Below, in pieces: positions 1-7,706 of a DNA stretch of 64,000 nt (the stretch's first letter is position 1; each line of letters starts with the position of its first letter). The position numbers were made by a program, and so were the translations under genes. This DNA comes from Acidobacteriota bacterium (GTDB taxonomy: Bacteria > Acidobacteriota > Holophagae > Acanthopleuribacterales > Acanthopleuribacteraceae): the NCBI GenBank assembly GCA_020637335.1, contig JACJWC010000023.1, forward strand, positions 1 through 64,000. The letters are read 5' to 3'. The notes beneath the pieces are model-generated. The model had not been told where the DNA came from. It did no database searches and was given only the letters and a program-made list of their open reading frames with translations.

Positions 1-951
1 CTAGGTTGGTTCGATACCATCGGGGCCTAAAGACCAGCCTTTTTGCCTGTAATTCAGAGCAATGGTTATGTTCTGCATATGCATGATTTCAATTGAATAG
101 ACCACTGAACCCTGCAGCTGCAGCAAAAGTCCCTTTGGGGTTTGCGTTATGCTCTGGAGAATCGCTGCAGTTTCTTTGCTCAAAAAGGCGCTGACCCCTT
201 CGAGGTCGATCTTTTCTTGGGCTTGAGCTAATTCAAGCCGAAGTCCTATTTGTTCGAGCTCTTGATCAAGGGGATTTGTGTCAGGATCCCAGGTCCACAT
301 CAACTCCAATTGCTCTGCTTGAATCTGTTTTACCCGGGTCAGGTCCCATTCCTCGCCTTCGGTGCGGAGTAGCCAAGCGTGGCCAACCAGGGAAAAATTT
401 TGATTGCCCAAGATCAGCGAACTGCCCAAAATCTCTACCTTTTCAATTCTTGCCCCACACAGTCTTTCAAGAATTTGGCTGTATTCCATTTGGGGATCTA
501 AGGTGGGTTCAACGGTTTTTTTATCTAAGCCCCTTTCCAACTCTTTGACCTGATGGCGTACCCATTTGGTGCAGGTTTCGCCCACCATCAGGTCATCTCT
601 GTCTTCTGCCCATAAACCTCCGCCGCTAAAAAGTGCCAAACTTGCAGCTGCCCAGCAACAAGCCATTGTGTCAAGTGGATTAGTGGAGTGGCGAAAACAT
701 ACGACAGCGTCCCACTCTGGGGCAAGCTCAAACTCTAGATCAGCTCGGGTCGATTGCTCGATTTCCTCGAAGATGTATTCAAATCCACATGACTTTTTCT
801 TCCAAACGCAGGGCAGATACCCGGAAAAGGTATCAAGTTCAAAATCCAAATTCATTTTCAACGCAGATCGACTCATGCGCAACGCCATTTGCCATTGTTG
901 GGGTGTGGGTAAACGGTTTTTGGCCAGGTAAACGAAATGCTCAAGAGCCAT
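1..951 (-). CDS. Hypothetical protein, 316 aa, cytosolic
   Basis: I do not recognise this family with confidence. The protein is complete, with its stop at the very edge of the window. It has no signal peptide or membrane segment and is rich in Glu, Leu and Trp. The N-terminal part (about residues 40-75) carries a FSGYLPCVW...CGFEYIFEE block that reads like a conserved core, followed by an alpha-helical small-residue stretch near residues 95-112 (MACCWAAASLALFSGGG). The C-terminal half looks like mixed alpha/beta without any catalytic motif I can name. It lies 123 bp downstream of the exonuclease gene on the same strand and may be the last gene of that operon. Its function is unknown. Confidence 0.6.
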   Translation of the reverse strand: MALEHFVYLAKNRLPTPQQWQMALRMSRSALKMNLDFELDTFSGYLPCVWKKKSCGFEYIFEEIEQSTRADLEFELAPEWDAVVCFRHSTNPLDTMACCWAAASLALFSGGGLWAEDRDDLMVGETCTKWVRHQVKELERGLDKKTVEPTLDPQMEYSQILERLCGARIEKVEILGSSLILGNQNFSLVGHAWLLRTEGEEWDLTRVKQIQAEQLELMWTWDPDTNPLDQELEQIGLRLELAQAQEKIDLEGVSAFLSKETAAILQSITQTPKGLLLQLQGSVVYSIEIMHMQNITIALNYRQKGWSLGPDGIEPT

Positions 952-1074
952 GTGGAACCCTCCAGGAATTGGATCCCCTTTTGTGGAATGGCAAGGCTAT
1001 CACAGAGCCGCCCATTTGGACCTTACCCTTAAAAATGGATCGCTATTTTTTACACTGGCCCAGGAAAAAACCCC

Positions 1075-1626
1075 TTATTTTCCGCGGATCTCAGCCAGGA
1101 TATTGCAAAATAAACGACCTTGTTCCAAGGCATCATCTAGGGCCACGTGGGTATGAGGTGCGGGATCGAACCAGTGTTTTGGCATATTGCGTTTGGTGCT
1201 GGACCGGTAATCTAAATTCAGCGCGGAAAAGGCCAGGGTCTTGATGTCCAGCGCCGAATGAGAAAAAGGATTCTCGCCGGTAAAACGGATTAGATACCAG
1301 GCGACAAACATGAAATCAAAAGCAACGGGATAACCTACAAAAACGGGTTTGCCGGGCAATTCTTTGAGCCAGATAAGATAGCGTTGCATGGCCAACTCAG
1401 ATGCTTCAAGATTTTGGCGACTCGTTTCCCATGCTTTTGGTTGGGTTGCCCACCAAGCCATGGTTTTCGGGTCGCCCTGAGCACCTTCCAAGGTCTCCAA
1501 ATTGGCTTCAAAAGTTCCCAACAACTCCTTTTGGGCAGTGAACGCTGCGGAGGCAAAGCTGAGCATGGAGTTGGGACCGGGAATAGGGCCATCTGCTTCG
1601 ATGTCCGTGCTGACGTAAATTTCCAT
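1075..1626 (-). CDS. DEDD-family 3'-5' exonuclease-like protein
   Basis: A 183-residue single-domain protein of the RNase T / DnaQ-like exonuclease fold. The ExoI motif is STDIEADGP (Asp and Glu near residues 8-10). A middle block, GYPVAFDFMFVAW (about 98-110), gives the ExoII aspartate. The ExoIII motif HTHVALDDALEQG (about 158-170) has the His-x4-Asp spacing of the DEDDh subgroup. These four acidic residues bind two metal ions in the family and remove nucleotides from a 3' end. Similar small stand-alone proteins are often annotated as Rv2179c-like exoribonucleases, but DNA as substrate cannot be excluded. A GGAG lies five bases before the ATG. It starts 14 bp after the FAD oxidase gene, so the two are probably co-transcribed. 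Confidence 0.75.
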   Translation of the reverse strand: MEIYVSTDIEADGPIPGPNSMLSFASAAFTAQKELLGTFEANLETLEGAQGDPKTMAWWATQPKAWETSRQNLEASELAMQRYLIWLKELPGKPVFVGYPVAFDFMFVAWYLIRFTGENPFSHSALDIKTLAFSALNLDYRSSTKRNMPKHWFDPAPHTHVALDDALEQGRLFCNILAEIRGK

Positions 1627-1640
1627 TTCTGCTCCAACCG

Positions 1641-3086
1641 CTAATTGGGGAAGATGTTACCCGGGCTGAGGATGCCATGGGGATCCAGTTGGTTTTTAAG
1701 TGCTTTCATGGCGGCAATTTCCGAGTCGCTGTATTGAACGGCCAGCAGGTGGGTTTTTAATTTGCCCAGTCCATGTTCACCGCTGACCCCACCGCCATGG
1801 GTCACAGCCAATTGACAATGTTTGAGCAGGAGTTCCCGCGCGTGGCGATATTCATCAGCGTTTTTGGCAATGAAATTGAAGTGGGGATGCCCATTGCCGA
1901 TGTGGCCAAACACGACCCATTCCATGTTTGATTGATCTTTCCGCACGGTTTGAAAAAAGGAGACGAGCTGGTCTACGGGTACATACCAATCGGTACCTAC
2001 TTTTCCGCCGCCCTGTGCCTTGAAGGTGTAGGCCCGTTCATTGATGGTGGCAGGAACGGTGTGGCGCCAACGTCGCAATAAGCGTTTACTTTCGGGATCG
2101 TCAAAAAACTGGGTGGCATCGGCCCATTCACTGAGGCCTTGTCCCTCAAAAAAGTCGGTTATGCGCTCCAACCAGGTTTCGGTCAGGGCATCGTTCTGGT
2201 CGATTTGGTATTCCTGTTTGATATACAGACAAGCTTTCGCATCCGGAAGGCACTCAAAACCTTCAGCTTTTGCGCGCAGGATATCGAGGGCGGCAGCATC
2301 CAGGTACTCGAGGCAGCGCATATCATAGGCTTGGCCGACAAAGGTTTGTACGGCTTTAAGCGCAACTTCTTCACTGGGAAAAAAGAGTAGCAGCGCGAAA
2401 TGGTCTGGCACGCCTTTGAGGACTTCTATCCATATGCGGGTAATGATGCCTAAAGTCCCTTCGCTGCCGATAAACCAATCGATCGGTTCATCGCGAAATG
2501 GAAAACCACAGGTGTTTTTTGCGCCTGAACCGACCTTGTCAGGGTCCCGTTCAAAATGCTGAAGGGTGCCATCTGCAAGAATCACGTCCAGCCCGCGGAC
2601 CCATCTTCGGGTGGAACCGTATTTGAAACTGTCTTCGCCCGACGCATTGGTGGCGATGGTTGCTCCGAGAAGCGCATCCGTTCGGCTGGTGGGGTCAGGT
2701 GGATAAAAATAGCCCTGAGCTTCCAGGCTTTTTTGGAATTCGGCCAGGTAGATGGCAGGGCCCGCCTCGGCCAAGTAATGGCCCGGTCGTTTAGGGTCTG
2801 GACCCACTTTGTAATCCTTGTCCAGAGCGCGTGTTGAGAGCACCACGCCCGTATCAGAAAGGCATCCGGCCGTCATGGAGGTCTGGCCTGCGCTGGGCGT
2901 AATGGCAATGCGGTGTTCTGCGCAGAAGCGGACCAAGTCGCTTAATTCGGTTACGGATTTGGGGCGGGCGACCGCTTGGGGTGTGATGTGGGAAATCGCA
3001 TCACGGCTGTAGCTTTCCAGTACATCTGGATCTGCTGCCAGAACCCCGAATTCGGGTGGAAAATTTAATTTGGGCGCTTGGACCAT
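1641..3086 (-). CDS. FAD-binding oxidase/dehydrogenase, GlcD/D-lactate dehydrogenase family
   Basis: A 481-residue flavoprotein of the VAO/PCMH fold that oxidises a 2-hydroxy acid (glycolate, D-lactate or a relative). The N-terminal FAD_binding_4 domain (about 35-215) holds the pyrophosphate-binding segments SAGQTSMTAG and GATIATNASGEDSFKYG. The C-terminal FAD-oxidase_C domain (about 220-478) ends in the family hallmark GGGVSGEHGLG, followed by LDPHGILSPGNIFP. The protein is soluble and has no iron-sulfur region, so an electron acceptor or GlcE/GlcF-type partner would have to be encoded elsewhere. Which hydroxy acid it uses cannot be told from sequence. It is divergent from the phosphomannomutase gene across a 91-bp gap. 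Confidence 0.85.
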   Translation of the reverse strand: MVQAPKLNFPPEFGVLAADPDVLESYSRDAISHITPQAVARPKSVTELSDLVRFCAEHRIAITPSAGQTSMTAGCLSDTGVVLSTRALDKDYKVGPDPKRPGHYLAEAGPAIYLAEFQKSLEAQGYFYPPDPTSRTDALLGATIATNASGEDSFKYGSTRRWVRGLDVILADGTLQHFERDPDKVGSGAKNTCGFPFRDEPIDWFIGSEGTLGIITRIWIEVLKGVPDHFALLLFFPSEEVALKAVQTFVGQAYDMRCLEYLDAAALDILRAKAEGFECLPDAKACLYIKQEYQIDQNDALTETWLERITDFFEGQGLSEWADATQFFDDPESKRLLRRWRHTVPATINERAYTFKAQGGGKVGTDWYVPVDQLVSFFQTVRKDQSNMEWVVFGHIGNGHPHFNFIAKNADEYRHARELLLKHCQLAVTHGGGVSGEHGLGKLKTHLLAVQYSDSEIAAMKALKNQLDPHGILSPGNIFPN

Positions 3087-3090
3087 AACC

Positions 3091-3120
3091 TTGCGTCTCC
3101 CTGAAGGGGCCGATTATACT
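3091..3120 (+). promoter_or_regulatory. Putative sigma70 promoter for the phosphomannomutase gene
   Basis: TTGCGT (3091-3096) and TATACT (3115-3120) are separated by 18 bp, a reasonable -35/-10 pair. The predicted start of transcription near 3127 would leave a leader of about 50 nt containing the AAGGA ribosome site at 3166-3170. The pair lies right next to the start of the divergent oxidase gene. Confidence 0.5.
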
Positions 3121-3177
3121 GGGCCTCATTCGGAAATGTAAGTGGTCCAACCACACTCCAACAACAAGGATGGCAAA

Positions 3178-4536
3178 ATGGCGGGAGTATTTAAAGCGTA
3201 TGATGTGCGCGGGATTTACGGCCAGGTGCTCAACAAGGAATTGGGTTACCAGGTCGGTCGCGCGTTTGGGGCAATGTTGGGTGCAGGCAAAAAAATGGTC
3301 TGTGGTCGCGATGATCGTCACCATTCACCTGAACTGCAAAATGCCTTGATTGAGGGATTACGCGATGCCGGTATCGATGTGTGCCAAATGGGTTTGTGCA
3401 CGACCCCAATGAACTACTTCGCCTGTTTCAGCGATGGTTATGATGGTTCGGTTATGGTAACCGCGTCCCATAATGGCGGCGAGTACAATGGCCTCAAATT
3501 TTGTCGCAAAGACGCGGTCCCTGTCGGTTACGAGGATGGGTTAGACCAGGTAGAGGCCATGATTGCTGCTGGTGTGCCGGAAAAGGCTGATCGTCGCGGG
3601 TCTTTGAGCGAAAAATCCTATAAAGACGGTTATTTGGCCTATCTGTTGGAACGCTGCCATTTTAAATCCAAGTTCCGCTTTGCCGTGGACGCAGGTAATG
3701 GCATGGGCGGTTACATCATTCAGGACTTTTTGGATCGGTCGGGTCAAAGGGCCGTTCCCCTATATTGGGAGCTGGACTTCAGCTTCCCCAACCACCCGGC
3801 AAACCCGCTTGACTTTTCGACTTTGGAAACTTTGCGCCAAACGGTGCGCGACCAAGGTTTGGATTTTGGGGTTGCTTTTGATGGCGATGCGGATCGCTGT
3901 TTCTTTGTCGATGATCAGGGTGAAATCATTCCGTCCGACATTTTGACAACACTATTGGCCGTGCATTATCTAGAGGAAAAAGGTCCGACAGCGATTGTCT
4001 ACGATGTGCGCAGCAGTCGTGTGGTCAAAGAGGAAATTGACAAACGATCCGGTGAAGCTGTGCTGTGCCGAGTAGGCCATTCCTTTATGAAAGCCATGTT
4101 GCGGCGCAAAAGCGGCTGGTTTGGCGGCGAGCTGGCGGGTCACTTCTACTTCCGTGAGTTTTCTTATGCGGACAGTGCCTTTCTCACCATGATCATGGTC
4201 ATGAACATCATTGATGAAAAAGGCAAAAAGCTCTCCGAATTGGTTCAACCGTTCAAAAAATACAGTCCTTCTGGTGAAATCAATTACGTGACCGACCAAG
4301 CCGATCGCTTAATCGCCGAGGCGTCTGAGAAGTTTCCGGGCGGAACGGTTTGCAGTATTGATGGGATCCGCTTGGATTATGCCGATTGGTGGTTTTGTTT
4401 GCGCAAGTCCAATACGGAACCGCTTTTGCGTTTGGTTGTCGAGGCCACAACCCCAGACCGATTGGCCCAGGTGGTTCATCAAGTTGAATCGTGGATTTTG
4501 GCTGCAGGCGCCAAACGTCACGATGGTAAACACTAA
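3178..4536 (+). CDS. manB: Phosphomannomutase/phosphoglucomutase
   Basis: Alpha-D-phosphohexomutase of 452 residues that interconverts hexose 6- and 1-phosphates for sugar-nucleotide and surface-polysaccharide synthesis. All four family loops are visible: the phosphoserine loop VTASHNGGEYNGLKF (about 95-110), the metal site DGDADRC (about 237-243), the sugar-recognition loop GGELAGHFYF (about 316-325) and the phosphate-binding loop RKSNTEPLLR near the C terminus. The phosphoserine loop reads SHNGG rather than the common SHNP. An in-frame GTG exists 36 bases upstream, but the ATG at 3178 sits 7 nt after AAGGA and begins with the family's usual FKAYDVRG, so it is preferred. Mannose versus glucose preference cannot be decided. 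The gene symbol is by analogy. Confidence 0.88.
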   Translation: MAGVFKAYDVRGIYGQVLNKELGYQVGRAFGAMLGAGKKMVCGRDDRHHSPELQNALIEGLRDAGIDVCQMGLCTTPMNYFACFSDGYDGSVMVTASHNGGEYNGLKFCRKDAVPVGYEDGLDQVEAMIAAGVPEKADRRGSLSEKSYKDGYLAYLLERCHFKSKFRFAVDAGNGMGGYIIQDFLDRSGQRAVPLYWELDFSFPNHPANPLDFSTLETLRQTVRDQGLDFGVAFDGDADRCFFVDDQGEIIPSDILTTLLAVHYLEEKGPTAIVYDVRSSRVVKEEIDKRSGEAVLCRVGHSFMKAMLRRKSGWFGGELAGHFYFREFSYADSAFLTMIMVMNIIDEKGKKLSELVQPFKKYSPSGEINYVTDQADRLIAEASEKFPGGTVCSIDGIRLDYADWWFCLRKSNTEPLLRLVVEATTPDRLAQVVHQVESWILAAGAKRHDGKH

Positions 4537-4578
4537 GCCTGTTCATACAAAAAAATAAAAAGAGGTGTTGTTTTGGTA

Positions 4579-4851
4579 ATGGCTCGTGCCCGTCACATCT
4601 TGGTGACGACAGAAGAAAAATGTAATGAATTAAAGACCCAAATTGAGGGGGGTTCCGATTTTGGCGAGTTGGCGCGCCAACACAGCCAATGTCCTTCCGG
4701 TCGGTCCGGTGGTGATTTGGGTGAATTTGGACCAGGCATGATGGTGCCGGAATTCGATCGGGTGGTCTTCAGTGCGGAAGTAGGAACGGTTCAAGGCCCA
4801 GTAAAAACCCAATTTGGCTACCATTTATTGGAAGTAACCAAACGCGGTTAA
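4579..4851 (+). CDS. ppiC: Parvulin-type peptidyl-prolyl cis-trans isomerase
   Basis: A 90-residue single-domain parvulin that speeds cis-trans isomerisation of peptide bonds before proline. It follows the small PpiC pattern almost end to end: ARHILV near the start, GGSDFGELARQHSQCPSG, GGDLGEFGPGMMVPEFD, and TQFGYHLLEV at the C terminus, with the two His residues of the active site present. It has no signal peptide, so it should act in the cytoplasm. The ATG at 4579 gives the normal N terminus; a TTG at 4573 sits closer to the AGAGG at 4561 and is an alternative start two codons longer. It lies 42 bp after the phosphohexomutase gene and could be co-transcribed. Confidence 0.88.
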   Translation: MARARHILVTTEEKCNELKTQIEGGSDFGELARQHSQCPSGRSGGDLGEFGPGMMVPEFDRVVFSAEVGTVQGPVKTQFGYHLLEVTKRG

Positions 4852-4860
4852 CGTTTGAAA

Positions 4861-5372
4861 TGGTCACGCCAAAACGCCAAGCCCGCAAAGGAAACCAGGT
4901 CTTTCAGAAATAGGTACAAAAACCTGGGGATTTCTCTTTGTGCCAAGGAGAAAACGGAGCGGGCTCGGAACAGAAATGCGCCTTGCTGAAGAGATGGAAC
5001 TTAGCGTGAGAATGGTTCACGTTAAGGCGCGAAGCCCGCTAAGAAGGTAGGCCTGCCCCGAAAGAGGATTGAAACCCGTGGTATTTCCCTGAATAGCATT
5101 GGGAAGATGAAGGGAAAAGCTCCTGCCCAAACTCGGCCAAAAAAGGAAAAAGGAAACCTTAAGGTGCTTAGCGGCTTTGCGTGAGTAAAGCCCAAGCGAA
5201 GTTCCTCCATTGAACCCTGGTTGCCAGGCGCACCTGCCTTGTTCTATTTTTCCCTTTTACCTTCGTGTCTTTGAGGCTTCGTGTGAGAAAAGGAAACCCA
5301 TACGAAGCTACGAAGGCACGAAATCAAGTTGAAAATCCATAGCGGTCCTAGCTGTTTGGCGTGAGAAAGGCT
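4861..5372. repeat. Gene-free stretch with short direct and inverted GCGTGAG / CACGAAG repeats
   Basis: The 570 bp between the parvulin gene and the next gene contain no convincing CDS; the reading frames there are incidental. Instead variants of a short motif recur in both orientations: TCACGCC at 4864, TTAGCGTGAG at 5001, TTCACGTTAAG at 5016-5026, CTTTGCGTGAG at 5175, TTCGTGTGAG at 5278 and TTTGGCGTGAG at 5355. Several form hairpins: arms 5000-5009/5017-5026 (one mismatch, 7-nt loop), arms 5173-5178/5187-5192 (GGCTTT/AAAGCC), and a longer imperfect pair 5262-5283/5301-5322 (about 17 of 22 positions). The stretch resembles the CACGAAG-type intergenic repeats that I recall from many environmental genomes. 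Confidence 0.6.
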
Positions 5373-5421
5373 CCTAACCAAAATACCCATTAGACAAGAA
5401 CTATTAGTGCCCCACTCGACC

Positions 5422-5961
5422 TTAAAGCGTCTTTGACAGGTTCTGGGTCGCCCGATGGGCGATCCAAATGCCCAGCAAGAAAATGGTCTGCCATATGGTG
5501 AAGAGTAGGATGGACCAAAGATCATCGTTATCGCTGAAATGGGTTGTTTTCTCGATCAACAGGAAAAGTACACCGCCTAATGCGCCTGCCAAAGTAAGAA
5601 TCGGAATCCAAACCCAAAATCCATTTCTGCGCCAGATCCAATATAGGCCCAGCGCGATGGTGAAACCGCCCAGGGCACCAGCCGTTTCATAGTGATTCCA
5701 GTCGCCTGCCCAAAAACCAACATCGACCGCCAAACGCCAAGCGACGCCTGAAACCCCAATGACCCAGATCAGATGGAGCACATCTTTTTCGCCCGGAATA
5801 TCAAGCAGGCGTGCTGAGACCCACAAGGCAGTGCCAAAAATCAGACCGGGCCACAGATCTACCAGCCATTCCCATTGCGATAAAAACGAACCCGCCACGG
5901 CACATATCAGACCTGAACCAATGCCGGTCAAAATGAGGAGAATCAGATTCCTATTTGCCAT
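5422..5961 (-). CDS. Small polytopic membrane protein, unknown function
   Basis: A 179-residue protein made almost entirely of membrane segments, roughly five: residues 6-28, 38-52, 63-80, 92-112, 117-136 and 150-168 are all hydrophobic, with Trp-rich edges. Short charged loops (IPGEKD, EKTTHFSDNDD) separate them. There is no motif that names a transporter or enzyme. It stands alone on the minus strand between the repeat region and the divergent RDD gene. It is real on length, composition and start context, but unrecognised. Confidence 0.6.
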   Translation of the reverse strand: MANRNLILLILTGIGSGLICAVAGSFLSQWEWLVDLWPGLIFGTALWVSARLLDIPGEKDVLHLIWVIGVSGVAWRLAVDVGFWAGDWNHYETAGALGGFTIALGLYWIWRRNGFWVWIPILTLAGALGGVLFLLIEKTTHFSDNDDLWSILLFTIWQTIFLLGIWIAHRATQNLSKTL

Positions 5962-6234
5962 TTTTCCGCCTTTGTCAAAGAGAATTGCTGAGTCGCATTA
6001 TGCGTTGAAATTGGAGAGAGGGCAAAGCGGCACATCCTAACTTGGGGCTTTGGTGAAGCCAGGGGTGCTTTTGGGTTCGTGCGTTGCTGGGTACGATTGC
6101 CGGATAATGAGGTTTCAAATTTCCTTAAACTGTTTGGAATAAATTAAATGTGGTTGTGCTCACACCTGGGGTTGCTGCTTATTTCTTGCGGTTCAGGTTA
6201 AGATGTATGCAGATTATTCTGAAGGATGGATAGT

Positions 6235-6714
6235 ATGCAGAAAGCCGATGTTGCCAAACGGATCATTGCCATGTTGATTGATTGCGTTGTTGTTTTTGTG
6301 CTCAGCGCGATTTCATTTGGATTTGGGTTCATCCCTTTCCTGGGTCGAATCATTGGCCTGTTGGTAAACCTTCTAGGCATTGCTTATATGGCCAGTCGCG
6401 ATGCGCTTCCGATCAAGGATCTCGATGGGGCTTCCATCGGGAAAAAACTTGTTGGCTTAAAGGCAGTCAATCGCAACGGACAAAACATTACCTGGGAACA
6501 GTCGGCCAAGCGCAACCTGCCCTTCTTCTTACCCAGTTTGATTGCCCTGGTGTTCAGTTTCATTCCTGTCCTGAATGTAATCATCGCTTTTGGGGTCGGG
6601 CTTTTGGGATTGTTGATTGTGATCGTAGAGCTGTTGAAAGTCGTCTCCGACAAAGATGGCTTGCGGATTGGCGATTTATTTGCCGAAACCCGAGTAGTTG
6701 AGGTGCCCAAATAA
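6235..6714 (+). CDS. RDD family membrane protein
   Basis: A 159-residue inner-membrane protein of the RDD family, named for conserved Arg and Asp residues. Here they are seen in AKRIIAMLIDC (segment 1), KDLDGASIGKKLVGLK (loop) and DGLRIGDLFAETRVV (C terminus). Three to four hydrophobic segments are visible. Family members are mostly uncharacterised; some have been linked to ion transport. The longer ATG at 6226 directly abuts GAAGG, so the ATG at 6235, nine bases after that site, is the better start. The methyltransferase gene follows 17 bp downstream and is probably in the same operon. Confidence 0.82.
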   Translation: MQKADVAKRIIAMLIDCVVVFVLSAISFGFGFIPFLGRIIGLLVNLLGIAYMASRDALPIKDLDGASIGKKLVGLKAVNRNGQNITWEQSAKRNLPFFLPSLIALVFSFIPVLNVIIAFGVGLLGLLIVIVELLKVVSDKDGLRIGDLFAETRVVEVPK

Positions 6715-6731
6715 GGCGAGGGGTTGGTGGC

Positions 6732-7544
6732 ATGGAACCAAATCATTACCATCACGATGCGCAGATGCGCGATGAGTCGATGGAGCGCTCCCTGCGTTAC
6801 CAGGCAGCGTGTATCTGGCCACGTGAAAAGTTACTGTTCAGCCGTTTGCGGGAGGAGGGCTTAACCCGTGTCCTGGACATGGGCTGCGGAACCGGTGAAA
6901 TTGCCAGCCGTCTTGCCTCAGAAATTCATTTTCCTCAAGTGGTGGGCATCGATATTATCGAGGAACGCATTCGCCAAGCTCAGGACCAATATGCCCATAT
7001 TGGCAACTTGGATTTTGTACACGGCGATGGCACACACATCCCGTTCAAAGATGCCAGCTTTGATTTATGTGTTAACCGCCACGTCTTGCAAGTGGTGCCC
7101 GATCCCGAAGCCATGATTTTGGAAATGGCCCGGGTCACCAAACCCGATGGCCTGCTGTATATCCTTGGTGAGGATTACGGCATGCTGCACCTGACCGATC
7201 TGGCCAATGATTGGTTTTGGCAGATGGCCGCCCAAAAGGCCATGCAGAAAAACACCCATTTGACAATTGGTCGTCAGGTACCCGAAATTTTGTACCGTTT
7301 GGGCTTCCAGCGTGTTCAAAGTCATACGATTGCCCTGGATACACTCAACACCGATCGCGAATTGTTGGCCCAAATGTTCAAAGCCTGGAAGGATGGTTAT
7401 GCCCAATTCCTGGCCGACATGATGGCCATCCCATCAGAGCAAGCCGAGGCCCATTTCGATCGTCTGATTGCCGCAAGTCAGGACCCCAGCCGCTATCTTG
7501 TCTGGCACGTGCCCGTCTTCCTGGCCGAAAACCAACGTAATTAA
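6732..7544 (+). CDS. Class I SAM-dependent methyltransferase
   Basis: A 270-residue Rossmann-fold methyltransferase of the Methyltransf_11/UbiE-like group. The SAM-binding motif I is VLDMGCGTGEIASRLA (about 46-61), with the acidic ribose contact at the end of strand 2 (VVGIDIIEERIRQA), motif HGDGTHIPF (about 99-107) and the post-motif DLCVNRHVLQVVPDP. The C-terminal third (from about 190) is helical and specific to this protein, probably forming the substrate lid. The substrate cannot be inferred; small molecules are usual for this group. GAGGGG lies upstream of the ATG. It is the second gene of a likely pair with the RDD protein. Confidence 0.85.
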   Translation: MEPNHYHHDAQMRDESMERSLRYQAACIWPREKLLFSRLREEGLTRVLDMGCGTGEIASRLASEIHFPQVVGIDIIEERIRQAQDQYAHIGNLDFVHGDGTHIPFKDASFDLCVNRHVLQVVPDPEAMILEMARVTKPDGLLYILGEDYGMLHLTDLANDWFWQMAAQKAMQKNTHLTIGRQVPEILYRLGFQRVQSHTIALDTLNTDRELLAQMFKAWKDGYAQFLADMMAIPSEQAEAHFDRLIAASQDPSRYLVWHVPVFLAENQRN

Positions 7545-7706
7545 TCAGTTAATGTTGTCACAGTATTTGGCGACATCTAGCCCAGGCGAGATTAATTTTT
7601 ACAGGCAAAAGGCATCAATAGGCCATTCATCCTTTGATTATGCCGTGTTTTTCACTTTGGCATCCAATTTGACCTAGGGTTGGATACATCGACTTTGGGG
7701 GAAACT

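Noticed and set aside
4861..5372. CRISPR array
   Set aside because: The repeats are short, imperfect, in both orientations and irregularly spaced; no spacers or cas genes.
5244..5525. 93-residue ORF in the repeat island
   Set aside because: It is read through the repeats and into the membrane-protein gene in another frame, and has no ribosome site.
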